From Halichondria panicea (Eukaryota > Porifera > Demospongiae > Suberitida > Halichondriidae), in NCBI RefSeq assembly GCF_963675165.1, contig NC_087384.1:62001-126000 (forward strand): a DNA stretch of 64,000 nucleotides. The letters run 5' to 3'. Positions 21,838-35,858 of this stretch are shown piece after piece. Position numbers and translations under genes: made by a program. Positions within the stretch are counted from its first letter, which is position 1. Each line of letters begins with the position of its first letter. A model generated the notes under the pieces. The model saw only the letters and a list, made by a program, of their open reading frames with translations. It was not told the origin of the DNA and ran no database searches.

Positions 21838-24800
21838 ATGGCAGATAGTGAGGTGGAGACTGGAGGTGTGGCAGCTGTGGGGGCTCTAGATATTGCCCTC
21901 ATTGCTGGCTTGGTGGTGGTGGTTGTGGCCATCATCATGCGGTGTAGGAGCAAGAAGACTGATGACAGCGCTAGGCTTAAAGACCTCAAGATTAATTCGT
22001 GAGTACTTTACATGTGCGTACACGTATTACGTACTAAATTAATATTCTTATAATTAATTATTATTTATATATTATTTATATAATTAGGCCACCTATAATT
22101 ACATCGCTCGTGAACCGTTAATAATCTCTGTAGTGTGATTGGTCGACCGGTTGCTATGGGAGATGACCCCCTGGGTGGAAACTTTCTGTCCAAGATGAAG
22201 AGCAGAGTAAGTGTGTGGGCGTGTGTGTTACCCAGTCACATGACACTGTACACACAGAACAAGAAGGTCGTGGTGTTCTATGGATCTCAGACCGGGACTG
22301 CTGAAGAGTTTGCATCTCGTCTTGCAAAGGACGCCACAAGACACGGCTTGCCCGCTATGACCTTTGACCCTGAGGATTGCACGGACTGGGCGGACCTCCA
22401 GAAAGTGGGCACTGACATAGAGAACTCTCTAGTCATATTCTGTGTAGCCACATACGGAGAAGGGGACCCAACGGATAATGCTCAGGAACTCTTTAACTGG
22501 GTCAAGGATGATAATGATACTGACCTCACTGGACTCAAGTAAGTTGGTGTATGGTACTACACTGACTACACTGTATAATGATACACTGTATAAGTCGCTG
22601 CTTTTTCTGAATAGGCCTTTTTAAGTTGTGTTGGGAATCTCCAATCAATTGTAAAGCTTGAACATGCATTTAGTAGTACTACAATATCAAGGTTTCATTG
22701 TATTCTGTCAACTTTGCTAACTGTAACTGTACTTGGTGTGTGCTCCTCAGCTACACTGTGTTTGGGCTTGGCAACAAGACGTACGAACACTACAATTCCA
22801 TGGGACGTCTGGTGGATAAGAGGCTGGCGGAGATGGGGGCCAACAGACTCTACAAGAGAGGGGAGGGAGATGATGATGGAAGGTGAGACTATGTTCTGTG
22901 GGTGGGAGGGAGATGATGATGGAAGGTGAGACTATGTTCTGTGGGTGGGAGGGAGATGACGTGGATGGTGGGGCTATTCTAGTCAGGGCAATTTGTATTC
23001 CTAAAACCCAACATCTGACACAAGTACACACTGAACCATTCATTGTAGATAATGAAAGTAGATGTGGAGTGGGTGTAGAATGGAGTGGGTGTAGAAGGCA
23101 CGATTATACCGTCTCTTATTAACACACTACCTCCCATCCATTGCCAGTATTGAGGAAGACTTTGTCACATGGTCTGAGGACTTATGGCCGACGGTGTGTG
23201 GAGAGTTTGGAGTAGACAACTCCCAACAAGTGAACGTGTCACGAGAGTACAAGATGACTGTGCACTCTGACCTCCCACCAGAGAGGGTGTTCGTGGGAGA
23301 GCCTCATAGACTCGGATCATATCAGAACCAAAAACCGTGAGAGAGTTTATAGAGTGTAGTCACTGAACATGTACAGTGTACATTTATGCTATAATTATGC
23401 ACAGTGCTGTGTACTGTACTTGCATGGCTTGTTATTATGTTTCCTTGCAGTCCCTTCAATGCTAAGAACCCGTACCTTGCTACCATGAGTGTCAACAGAG
23501 AGCTGCATGATGGAGGGGACAGGTCATGCATGCATGTGGAGATGGATATAGCAGGTACAGGTCTCCTGCTATTGCATGCAGTGCAGCCTGATCTACTGTA
23601 TTGCCTGCATGTAATCATCAATACACTGTGACATAATTATTGTTAAGCAACCACTGATTGCCATTCTGTACATTGTCCGTGCAGACAGTCGACTGAGTTA
23701 TGTGACAGGAGACCATGTGGCCATCTACCCAGTCAATGATGAGGAGCGAGTGGCAAGGATAGGAGAGCTACTGGACACAGACCTCGACACTGTCATCACT
23801 CTCACCAATGTGGATGGTGAGGGTACTAGCTACTGCATGTATACACACATCAATATAAGTGGTAGCACTGTACCTGGTATAGACTGCATGTATGAACATT
23901 TGTCAGTGGCATTTGGTATTGGAGTTGTAACTGGTAAAGGTCATTTGACCCACATGTCACTACCTCCTACACAGACGCGTCCTCTAAGAAGCATCCATTC
24001 CCGTGTCCCACTTCGTATCGTACTGCCCTCTCTCACTATGTGGACATCACCTCTTGTCCTCGTACCAACGTACTCAGGGAACTGGCCGACTTTGCATCTG
24101 ACTCCACCCACAAGGACTTTCTGTTACGCATCACCTCTCCCACAGACGAAGGAAAGGTGAGGGTTCGGAGTGGGCGGAGTGCTGTGTGTGGCTTTACTTG
24201 CAGTCAGTGATGTGCCAGCATGTATTACACTGTGTTTGTAGAATGGCTGATTATTTTCCCTCCCCTCACCCCCTCCCCCCATCCTCTAGCGTGAGTACAG
24301 TGAATGGATAGTGAAGGACAAGAGGACTATAGTGTCTGTGCTGGAGGACCTGCCTTCCTTCAAGCCACCATTAGACTACCTCCTGGAGCTACTGCCTAAA
24401 CTACAGGCCAGGTACTACTCCATCTCTTCATCACCCAAGGTGAGTGTGTGTGTGTGTCCAATGCAAGGTCAGGTGAGTAGTGGGTACATGTACAGTACAT
24501 GCTGGCTGGGTTTAGAGCTTGAACTTCACTGTGTGGTTGATAACTTTTGGATAATTCTCTTGTGTTTAGCATTTCTCCTTTATGTACTAAGGCAGTATAG
24601 TGGTGCATGGTGTCATCAGTGCCCCCCCCCCTCTCCTAGGGCAGTATAGTGGTGCATGGTATCATCAGTGCCCCCCCCTCTCCTAGGGCAGTATAGTGGT
24701 GCATGGTATCATCAGTGCCCCCCCCCCTCTCCTAGGGCAGTATAGTGGTGCATGGTGTCATCAGTGCCCCCCCCCCTTCTCCTAGGGCAGTATAGTGGTG

Positions 24801-26772
24801 CATGGTGTCATCAGTGCCCCCCCCTCTCCTAGGGCAGTATAGTGGTGCATGGTGTCATCAGTTCCCCCCCCTCTCCTAGGGCAGTATAGTGGTGCATGGT
24901 GTCATCAGTGCCCCCCCCCCTCTCCTAGGGCAGTATAGTGGTGCATGGTGTCATCAGTGCCCCCCCCCTCTCCTAGGGCAGTATAGTGGTGCATGGTGTC
25001 ATCAGTGCCCCCCCCCCTCTCCTAGGGCAGTATAGTGGTGCATGGTGTCATCAGTGCCCCCCCCCCTCTCCTAGGGCAGTATAGTGGTGCATGGTGTCAT
25101 CAGTGCCCCCCCCCTCTCCTAGGGAAGTATAGTGGTGCATGGTGTCATCAGTGCCCCCCCCCCTCTCCTAGGGCAGTATAGTGGTGCATGGTGTCATCAG
25201 TGCCCCCCCCCCTCTCCTAGGGCAGTATAGTGGTGCATGGTGTCATCAGTGCCCCCCCCCTCTCCTAGGGAAGTATAGTGGTGCATGGTGTCATCAGTGC
25301 CCCCCCCCCTCTCCTAGGGCAGTATAGTGGTGCATGGTGTCATCAGTGCCCCCCCCCTCTCCTAGGGCAGTATAGTGGTGCATGGTGTCATCAGTGCCCC
25401 CCCCTTCTCCTCAGGTGCACTCCACATCCATCCACATAACAGCAGTACTGGTGGAGTATATCACTAGGACTGGCCGCACCAACAGAGGAGTCACCACCTC
25501 ATGGCTCAAGAGACTACAGACACAGCGAGAGAATGGTGGGTGGCTTCATGACGAGTCTAGCTTCCTAGAGACTCAACTGTTGAAGGAGTAATCCAATGCT
25601 TAGAAAGTACACCTACACTTGTCAATGCAATGATTATAAGTACATGTTTGGTGGCAACTAGGCCTCACATTGGCTCACATTATATTCCTTATCGTATTAC
25701 TAGTGATAATCTACTTGTGTGTTGTATGTATCTACTGTGTTGGATGCAGGTGGTCCAGAGGTGGTGAGGATCCCTATATTTGTCCGTCACTCTAGTCTAC
25801 GCCTCCCGTATCGAGCTATCTGCCCAGTGATGATGGTGGGGCCGGGTACTGGGGTGGCTCCATTCAGAGGGTTCATTCAAGAGAGGAGCGTCATCAAGAG
25901 CAATGGTGTGTTTATATGAAAGCCTACAAATACTGTGTAACAGGTATATAGTACATACTGCTGTGTGTACACTGGTTGCCCCCACATCCTTGCCACAATT
26001 ACCTGGAAGCCTTCTTCCTCAACCACAAACCTAGCTTCTACACTTCATTATATATAACAATGTGCCTATTGTGGACTCTCCCCTCAGGCAAGCAACTGGG
26101 TCAGACTGTGCTCTACTTTGGTTGTCGTAGTAGCACGGAGGACTATATATACAGGGATGAGTTAGAGGGATACAGAGACTCTGGTGTGTTGAGTGACCTC
26201 CAGGTGGCCTACTCCAGGGACACACCTCAGAAGGTGTATGTGCAACACAAGCTCATGGAGACTGGGGCAGCTGTGTGGAGTCTGCTGGAAAAGCAAGGCT
26301 ACTTCTATGTGTGTGGGTAAGTATCTGTATAATAGCTAGTGGTGTTCCAGTATGGCCGGATAGCCTGAACTATGTGAGATTATTGTTGGCACGTAAAGAT
26401 ATGATCTGTATTTGATATCTATATTGAGTGTTTTTGGTTTCCATGGCATTGAATTGATTACTTACTATAACAAAGGCAATTCCTTGTTGCTGCTGTCTAC
26501 TCTATACTGACAGTTTGCAATTCCTAAGTCATCAGATTGTTAGTGATACTATAACAAAACAAGCCCAACAGTTTGCTCAATAGTGCCTGTCTTTGAACTC
26601 ATTGTCGCATGTCTTTGTCACATGCAGTGATGCTCGTAACATGGCCAGAGATGTACAGAACACACTCATCCAGATAGTGGCAGTACATGGACAAATGGAC
26701 ACTTCAGCTGCTACAGAATATGTCAAGAAACTGCAAAAGAGAGGACGCTATATTCAAGACGTCTGGTCTTGA
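21838..26772 (+). CDS. POR: NADPH-cytochrome P450 reductase
   Basis: ER-anchored diflavin reductase passing electrons from NADPH through FAD and FMN to P450s and other acceptors. Exons: 21838-21998, 22134-22206, 22258-22538, 22751-22882, 23148-23336, 23451-23554, 23685-23816, 23975-24156, 24290-24439, 25415-25535, 25750-25905, 26088-26316, 26628-26772; 684 residues (human about 680). N-terminal anchor: LDIALIAGLVVVVVAIIM. FMN domain: VVVFYGSQTGTAEEFASRL, VATYGEGDPTDNAQELF, TVFGLGNKTYEHYN. FAD/connecting domain: GDHVAIYP, RYYSISSSP. NADPH domain: MVGPGTGVAPFRGFIQER, FGCRSSTEDYIYRDEL, YVCGDARNMARDVQ. It ends DVWS with the usual penultimate Trp. All cofactor motifs look intact. Introns 22883-23147 and 24440-25414 contain tandem copies of splice-site sequence. 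Confidence 0.97.
22861..22965 (+). repeat. 43-bp repeat duplicating POR exon end and donor
   Basis: The exon end GAGGGAGATGATGATGGAAG with donor GTGAGACTATG (GT at 22883) is repeated 43 bp downstream (GT at 22926), followed by a degenerate third copy. Use of the second donor would add 43 nt and shift the frame. Confidence 0.9.
24591..25414 (+). repeat. ~49-bp minisatellite of acceptor-like units in POR intron, about 17 copies
   Basis: Each unit is GGCAGTATAGTGGTGCATGG, then TGTCATCAGTG, then C7-C10 and TCTCCTAG. So every unit carries a polypyrimidine tract plus AG. The real acceptor (CCTTCTCCTCAG, exon from 25415) is the diverged end of the last unit. Unit length varies with the C run. Confidence 0.95.
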
Positions 26773-27090
26773 TTGAAACTGTTTATTATTAGGGGAACTT
26801 TGAGTTTTATTTATATAATTATAGTATGTGTGCGTGTATATAGTGTATATAGTGGAGAACTGTTCCTGGTTTTAAATTGAACAGAGTTTGTATAATTTAT
26901 TGAAGGTATAATTATTATTTTCTTGCTCTACATGTATTTCATGATCAATTGCTATGGCAACTAGTAATGCGGCCCTGATTAAGTGTTATAAACTGGCATA
27001 CTCTAATCTTTATTTAAAATTAATAATAATTATCACAATTCATGATTTGTGTATGATATAATTATGCAGCAAAATAAGAAATAATAATAA
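26773..27090. other. Convergent 3' flank between POR and adiponectin receptor
   Basis: AT-rich, no exon seen. It should contain both 3' UTRs and polyadenylation sites. Confidence 0.5.
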
Positions 27091-28182
27091 TTATATAGCA
27101 AGCATATCAAATGGAAGACTCTCAATGCAACTACCAACGTTGAGACGGTATGTGATCATGTTCAACAGTGCATTGTAGTGAACCAATGCAGCCGTGACCA
27201 CACACACATGAAACAGTTGGTGACTGCTGGCCCAGATATCGAATTTACCCGGAAAGAATCGCTCAGGAATCCTCATAACGTATAGAGAAGCTCCAAATAT
27301 GTACACAGCCCCCATCAATACAAAGCCCCACAACGAGTATGCATGAGTCGACACTGTGTAGCCATCCCTGAGGAATATGTGCATGAAAGGAATTGCAGCG
27401 TACAGTCCAAACAGCACAAAGACAGTGAATCGAAGTGCTCGAAATCTAGGAGTTGCAAACTTGTTCCACATGCTGACACACACACACAGAGTGCAGAGAC
27501 ACAGAGAGACGACTATGTAGGCATACTTGGCATAGGTGGTGCAGTAGAAGCCATAGTAGTAGGCAGGTACCGAGGAGCCGGTTATGAGGAATGATATACC
27601 AGTATAGTCAAGTCTGCTCAGAACACCGTACACTCCCTTCGAATGGTTAGAAAACGTGTGAAATATCGCAGAACAGGCCAAGCACAATACAGCACCACCG
27701 AAGAAGCACAACAGAGTGGCCTGCTCCTGCCACGGTAAATCGTGTATCTGGATGTCCTCGAAAAGAAACGTTATGTAATCTCCAAAGATGTACACACCAG
27801 CGACTAGCATGATGAAGAATAGGGCACCAAGGAGATGGGTCCAGATATTGAATGTTTCTGTGTGAAGACGAAACATGCTTTTAGCACATCCACGGAATGA
27901 GTACATTGGAGGACGGTGGTTGTGTTGGAGGAACTCGTTGTCTCTCAGCCAATCAGGAAGGGAGTCAAATGGAATAGAATGCCATGCCCAGCTCACAATC
28001 TTGTTGATTTTCGAGCTAATCTTCTTTTCCAGGTCTGGTATTGAGATGGTAGGAAACAAAGAAGGGGAAGATGAACGGTTCTCGATCTCCTGTGTTGTTG
28101 GTAGCTTGGACTGACTCTCAGGACTTGGGGTTTTCTTTGAGGACTTCGAGTGCTGTCTTCGTCTTCCTTTGGAGGCAGGCAT
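27091..28182 (-). CDS. ADIPOR: Adiponectin receptor-like PAQR family protein
   Basis: Single-exon gene of 363 residues. Seven-transmembrane PAQR protein with the active site facing the cytosol; family members have ceramidase-type activity and signal through AMPK/PPAR in vertebrates. The family signature is strong: FLQHNHRPPMYSFRGCAKSM and FRLHTETFNIWTHLLGALFF. Zinc-ligand candidates are the His in AIFHTFSNHS, the Asp nearby in SRLDYTGIS, and the HxxxH in SSHQLFHVCVV. The first ~85 residues are basic and Ser/Pro-rich (MPASKGRRRQHSKSSKKTP), as in AdipoR1/2, and the C-terminus is short. Whether it is one-to-one with AdipoR1 or AdipoR2 cannot be said. Head-to-head with ARPC3. Confidence 0.92.
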   Translation of the reverse strand: MPASKGRRRQHSKSSKKTPSPESQSKLPTTQEIENRSSSPSLFPTISIPDLEKKISSKINKIVSWAWHSIPFDSLPDWLRDNEFLQHNHRPPMYSFRGCAKSMFRLHTETFNIWTHLLGALFFIMLVAGVYIFGDYITFLFEDIQIHDLPWQEQATLLCFFGGAVLCLACSAIFHTFSNHSKGVYGVLSRLDYTGISFLITGSSVPAYYYGFYCTTYAKYAYIVVSLCLCTLCVCVSMWNKFATPRFRALRFTVFVLFGLYAAIPFMHIFLRDGYTVSTHAYSLWGFVLMGAVYIFGASLYVMRIPERFFPGKFDIWASSHQLFHVCVVTAALVHYNALLNMITYRLNVGSCIESLPFDMLAI

Positions 28183-28527
28183 TGCAATGGGTCAATCAGA
28201 GATGTCAGATCTTGAGGTTCTACGAGATATTATAGCTTTCTGATGGCTTTCTCATGCGCATATGCCTTCTAGTTCTAGCTTCTGCATCGAATGATCGATC
28301 CCATGATGGCGTGTTGCCACGCCCATGCATTTTTTGTTTACGAGCCACACCTTCTTTCGTTGTTAACTTTCTCCCGTATTTTCTCTATGACAAGGCTTGA
28401 GAGACTACCCTCTTTTCTGCACGTGAGTCTCAAGCCCAAACTTGGTCATCTGAGCTCAGTGTTCAACAACAGTTAATTGTGGAAGAAATATAACTTTGAC
28501 TGGGATTGGAAGAAGTGGACATTGACA
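28183..28527. promoter_or_regulatory. Bidirectional promoter between adiponectin receptor and ARPC3
   Basis: 345 bp between divergent start codons. Contains CCACGCCC at 28317-28324, the same GC/CACCC-type box seen upstream of ANKFY1 and ZMAT5. Role inferred from position. Confidence 0.55.
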
Positions 28528-30297
<1,770 letters not shown>

Positions 30298-30865
30298 ACA
30301 TACTCACAAACATTTTATTTTATTTGTGTAGTTGGTTTTGAGTAGCTGAATTTTGAACTACAATAATTATATTATAGTGTAGCAAATTAAGTTATAATTA
30401 GCCTCCTTCCCAGGCCCATGGTTGTGCAGTTCTGATTGTATTTCTGGTTATAAACCACACCCACATACAATTATACCCACATACAAGCTGTTCGAGGGCG
30501 GTCTGGAATCGAGACTTGCTATGATTTAGTGGGAGTGTCAGTTGTGTTTACTTCCGGAGTTGATTTGTTATCTATAAACATCCATCCATGCAGAGTTGAG
30601 TCAATGGTGAATGAAGCACATATCAAAGCTCGTCTGAACTAGCTATTGTGATCAAGAGAAGATTCTCGTGGTGTTCCTGATAGCCTTGGTGAGTGTGTGT
30701 ATGTGTTAATATACTCTTAGTGGTCCTACACACTTTACACTGTGTCTTGTATAATGCACAAAACACTCATTGATAAATGAGTATGGCAGTTTGCAGTGTA
30801 CTATGTTCTAGCTCTGGCCTGTTATAAGTATTGTAGCTACTCCAATGGCATTCATGTACCAAGCA

Positions 30866-31095
30866 ATTAGCATGCAGCTCAATGAAGGCTAGTAGGCATT
30901 CTCTTACTGCCAGCTCAATGAAGGCTAGTAGGCATTCTCTTACTGCCAGCTCAATGAAGGCTAGTAGGGCATTCTCTTACTGCCAGCTCAATGAAGGCTA
31001 GTAGGGCATTCTCTTACTGCCAGCTCAATGAAGGCTAGTAGGGTATTCTCTTACTGCCAGCTCAATGAAGGCTAGTAGGGCATTCTCTTACTGCT
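30866..31095. repeat. 36-37-bp tandem repeat, about 6 copies
   Basis: Unit CAGCTCAATGAAGGCTAGTA plus GGGCATTCTCTTACTGC; early copies lack one G. No coding meaning seen. Confidence 0.95.
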
Positions 31096-32149
31096 TTTGA
31101 TATCTGAACAATTGAAGTGTCTAATAGTTTTGCTATTAAACTAACTGTGCTATCTATCATGCTGTGAGGAGGTACTTGCACTGGCTGTGTGTGTGCATGG
31201 TCTAGTGTGTTGGCAGAGCCGTGGCTAGGTCATAAGACAGCTGTAGCTAGGGCCTTCCTGAATGTACTTATATGTCCCTGTGTTTGGCGCAACTGTGTAG
31301 TGCATTTGGGCTCACCTCTGAAGTCAGAGATTAGAGGAAGATCCCTCATGTGTTTATATTCCATGATACTGCAACGCTTTCACAAAATGATGTTTTAGGT
31401 ATTTATTTCCAAGGTGTGTGTTTGATCATGTCCCCTCAGTAGCTAATAGTAGCTGTGCCTAGATAAGAGCTGTTGGGTTGTCTCTGTGGTGATGGCCAGT
31501 GTGTGGTGAGAAGGGTGATTATGTTGTGTGTGCAAGTTATCCCCAAAACACCACACACTGCTGATAGGGTATGGGGACGGAACATGAGGGAACATTGTGA
31601 CCATGAGGGAACATTGTGACCATCAGAGCTTGTGCTGGTCATTATTACAATGCTCATGTCCTGTTGTTCATTAACTCAAATATCTCACAGTTTTTATGGG
31701 GCATTTACTAAACTGTCTTTGATGTACGTGCGAATATAAGGTACTGTGTTGTGACTGCCTAATGTGAACTTGAGTACTTGGTTGTCCATGTTTTTACATT
31801 CCATCATGCTCTGTGGGGGTTATCAATCTCTGTGGGGGTTCTCAGGTTGAGAACAGCTCCTATAGTGTCAGAAGACGTTAAGCGAAGGAATTTTCTCTGT
31901 AAAGTTATGCTTATAGAGATATTTCCCCGATGCTATCACTTATTTATTTAACAGTTAGACCTCCAGTTGGACTTGTTCATAGCATAAAGAAGTGACATAC
32001 AATAGCAATCACTGGTTGTGAGTGTGTGGTGATGTTGAAGATGGTAGTGATGAGGTGATCCTCACTATCTCTTTATCTCCTTTGTGCCATGATTTATTGT
32101 CAAAACTAACTTACTCTGATCTGTGGAATAACTTACTCTGTGGCTGTAA

Positions 32150-32440
32150 TGAAGAAGTGGCCTAGCACATGCTGTGGAGCTTGTATAGCCTGGCTGCATT
32201 ATAGAGGGTGGCCTATATTTACTAGCACATGCTGTGGAGCTTGTATAGCCTGGCTGCATTATAGAGGGTGGCCTATATATACTAGCACATGCTGTGGAGC
32301 TTGTATAGCCTGGCTGCATTATAGAGGGTGGCCTATATATACTAGCACGTACTGTGGAGCTTGTATAGCTAGCCTGGGAGGGTGGCCTATATATACTAGC
32401 ACGTGCTGTGGAGCTTGTATAGCTAGCCTGTGAGGGTGGC
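32150..32440. repeat. ~60-bp tandem repeat related to a dispersed repeat (family C)
   Basis: Four to five copies of GTGGCCTATATATACTAGCA ... GTGGAGCTTGTATAGCCTGG. GGCTGCATTATAGAGGGTGG also resembles single copies at 38890-39010, 45640-45785 and 54840-54905, so the array appears to be an expanded fragment of a dispersed element. Confidence 0.85.
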
Positions 32441-33074
32441 CTGCTTATACGTAACCACATTAGACTAGAGTACCCAAAATATGCAATTGTTAGCATAAAC
32501 CATTTACTAGGTCCAATCTTGTTATGACTTTGCTTAGCATGGCTTGTTTGGAATTTAACTATCGCCATATGTGGGAAGAAGCCATTTGCCCGGTCCGCCA
32601 GTAGCCCTGTCGAGACATGTGTGTGGAGTGGGTGAGGGGTAGTGTGTGGAGTGGGGTGGTGTGTGGAGTGGGGTGGGTGGGTGTGGGGTAGTGTGATGTG
32701 TGTAGAGCGTCAGAGTTAGCTCTTTCTCGTATTGCGTGTCCAGTAAAATAGTGGACATAATTCATTGTCCATAAGCACATTCATTGTGTACTTTTGTGTC
32801 TATTGTACTGCACACAATATATTGTTGTTAATTAAATTCACAACTCCTAATAGATCAGTTGTATAGAGTCAGACTACAGGCTCGATGTTACCATAGTTAC
32901 CTACATGAATGCCATCTGTTACCATGGTTACCTACATGAATTCCATCGGCACTTACTAAAGTGCAATATAGTGTCGAGGTGACATGATGCCTCGAAAACA
33001 AAACGCCCAAACTAATGTATGTAAAAAAAAAGAGTTTAATATGAATAATTATGTTTCCTAGTACATGTACTGTC

Positions 33075-33190
33075 ATTTTGTGGCAGCTATAGTCACGGTG
33101 ATGGCTGTAGTCACGGTAATGCTATAGTCACGGTGATGGCTATAGTCACGGTGATGGCTGTAGTCACGGTGATGCTATAGTCGCGGTGAT
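33075..33190. repeat. 18-19-bp tandem repeat, about 6 copies
   Basis: Unit TATAGTCACGGTGATGGC with small changes. Confidence 0.9.
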
Positions 33191-34107
33191 GACAGTGTGA
33201 CCATACACTTACGTGGAACTAGAGTAGGGATCGTGCTAATGGTTGAAACCTGAGGCCGTAACTTTGAAAGGTTTGCTTCTCAATCATCTCTCTGATTTGG
33301 ACCACAAGTTGATGGTCATGCAGAGACAGTGTCTGTGTATGGGCTCAGATAATTGAGAATCAAAGGATGACAGCTACACGAATGTGTTCACACTATGCGT
33401 GACTTAGAAACCTCTCAATCTCTTTGTGACACGACACTATGTGGTTATAAAGATACCCTCTTAGTTTAAGTGTGGGGCTATAGAAGAGCAGCTGGTCGTT
33501 CAACAGGAACACACAATATGTTATAATGAAAGTGCTGACACTGCATTCCTGTCTAATGACCACTTCACTGACTGCTGAATAGTTGCAAGACTTGTGTGGT
33601 CTATTTCAATGACCTCTGCACTTGCGATAATTATCATAACCTTAACATAACATCCCCTAGCTCTATATATACACACGTAGCAATCCACACACAGTTATAG
33701 CCACGTATCTGTGATAGTACTCTGTGTGTCTGTGTGTCTGTGTGTGGGTGTGTGGGTGTGGGTGTGTGTGTGTGTGGGTGTGGGTGTGCAGCTAGTACAT
33801 AACTTCTTATGGTTACTGTACATATACTTTGCCAGAAATGTCGCCTTTCAATTAGCGACCTTTCAATTAGTGACTTTTCAATTAGCGTTTACTCTCTGTA
33901 ATTTAAAGCAATTATAGTAGCTGCCATTAGCGCTATTGTCTCAGTGGTGTAGTGTGTGTATTGTGTGTATTGTGTGTATTGTGTGGCAGGTGGTGTTATT
34001 GTTGACTGTGTGTGAGAATGGTGCTGTTTGTACAGACTCACTTGTTTTGTAAACTTATACTGAAACTAAGTCTCTTGTACAGGACAGTGTATCAAAGTCT
34101 GGTCGTC

Positions 34108-35798
34108 ATGGAGATTGCAGTCAGTCATCATCAGCCACTATTTTGTGGACCTGTACAGGTGAGCTTGGTGTGTGATGTGTGAGGTGTGAGGGGTGTGTGA
34201 TATGGATAGGTCAGAAGTGCTTGTACCTGGGCTGGCCTGCATGTTCTGGGAATGAACAATTGCAGTACCTAATAAACTGAACTAGCTATACATGTTGCCA
34301 AGAGTTCATTAACCCTAACCCTAATAAACGCTTGATGTTGCTATAGTGATGCATGCTAACTGCATGTGTGTTGTGTGACAGATATGATATCTTCTCTAGG
34401 ATAATTATAGGAAATTATGATTATTGCTTTTCAATGACACTGAGGTCATAGTTGTACACATGTGTGCACCTGTTTGGATGATCAACCAGTCCCTCTCAAT
34501 AGCTGTTGTGTGTATCTATGCAGGGCTATGCAGGGCTATTGTTTCTCATGTGTAGGCAGTTTATATTGTATGGACAGTGTATTGGATTACAGCCCTTGTG
34601 TCAGATATACTGCAATTGATGGCCTATTTGAATACAAGGTCATAATGGACACTAACTCTCAAAATTAAACGGAATATGTTCTTGAGAAGTGTAGGATCCT
34701 CACTATGGCCATCCTCTGCATAGTCTCATAACAAGGTCTAATGGACTGTTAATTACCTCAACATTTCAGAGTGTTCTTAGCTATTTGTACCTTCTACATT
34801 AAAGCACTTCCTTTATGAGCACAATATAGCAGTTGTGCAATCACACGCCTAGGTGACCTTGTAACTACCGGCCACAGTAATGGAGTGTGCCTCGACTGTC
34901 ATGTACATGCAGTCATGTGATATATACACACAGAGGGAGCCTGTGTAGAGTTTCAGGTTGAGCATTTTAGGAGTCCTTCTATCTGTACGTGTGAGAAGCT
35001 ACTATATTTCCTTGTATGTGGTATGTGATGTTTTGTACACGTAGGTTGACAAGAATACAATAATATGGTTGAAATAGCAAACACATGTACAGTGAGTGTA
35101 CTTCCCATGCTCTATAGGCGATAACATCATCTGTGTACTTGTGTAACACGCCCACACACACACACACACACGCCCACACAACAATATCTCAACACTTACA
35201 GTGGATTATGAGAACGTGCTAAGAATGTATTAATAGCTTCGATAATCATCTCAGGTTTATAGTCTTGGTATCGATTAGTCCGTCCTATATCATGTTGCTT
35301 TTCATATCTTCACGCTATTTAGTTTGCTGTATTTGTACATGCACACTGGAGATGAGAGTGCCTACACTTGTACACTGGAGATGAGAGTGCCTACACTTGT
35401 ACACTGGAGATGAGAGTGCCTACACTTGTACATGTATAATATATGTATAGCTATAGACAGAAGCCCCTGGACACTTGCATGGTTTCATCTCTCCCTGGCC
35501 ACTGTGGTGGAGATGTCTGGTGTCAGATAACATTTCCCTAACCTTGTGTGGTGCTGACTCAGCAGTAGCTAGAGTGGCGGACCATTAGCGGTGTGCATGA
35601 ATGGCTTCTACTGTGGCCACCTGGCTTTGTGTGGCCTTGGGGTTTCGTTGCAATAAAGATCAACCGTATTGCTCTGCCCTTGAGGTAAATGTGCGTTTTT
35701 CAAAATTAGATTTTTTAGTGCCGTAAAACCATGACCCATTATCATCTAGCTATGTACGATACAGTTGTCTATAGAGCTCTGTGTAGTTCTGACAGCTA

Positions 35799-35858
<60 letters not shown>

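Larger units (their letters stand above)
30298..34082. other. Gap with possible 5' UTR exon of the downstream gene
   Basis: No coding exon recognised. Near 30497-30513 is a copy of the TGGAATCGAG inverted-repeat motif. An ETS-like CTTCCGG at 30551-30557 precedes a stretch ending ...ATAGCCTTG followed by GTGAGTG at 30689, which could be a non-coding first exon spliced to the acceptor at 34081-34082. The remainder is repeats and AT-rich sequence. Confidence 0.35.

Noticed and set aside
32065-32568. 167-codon minus-strand ORF (YTSSTACASIYRPPS repeats)
   Set aside because: Coding potential comes only from a 60-bp tandem repeat related to a dispersed element.
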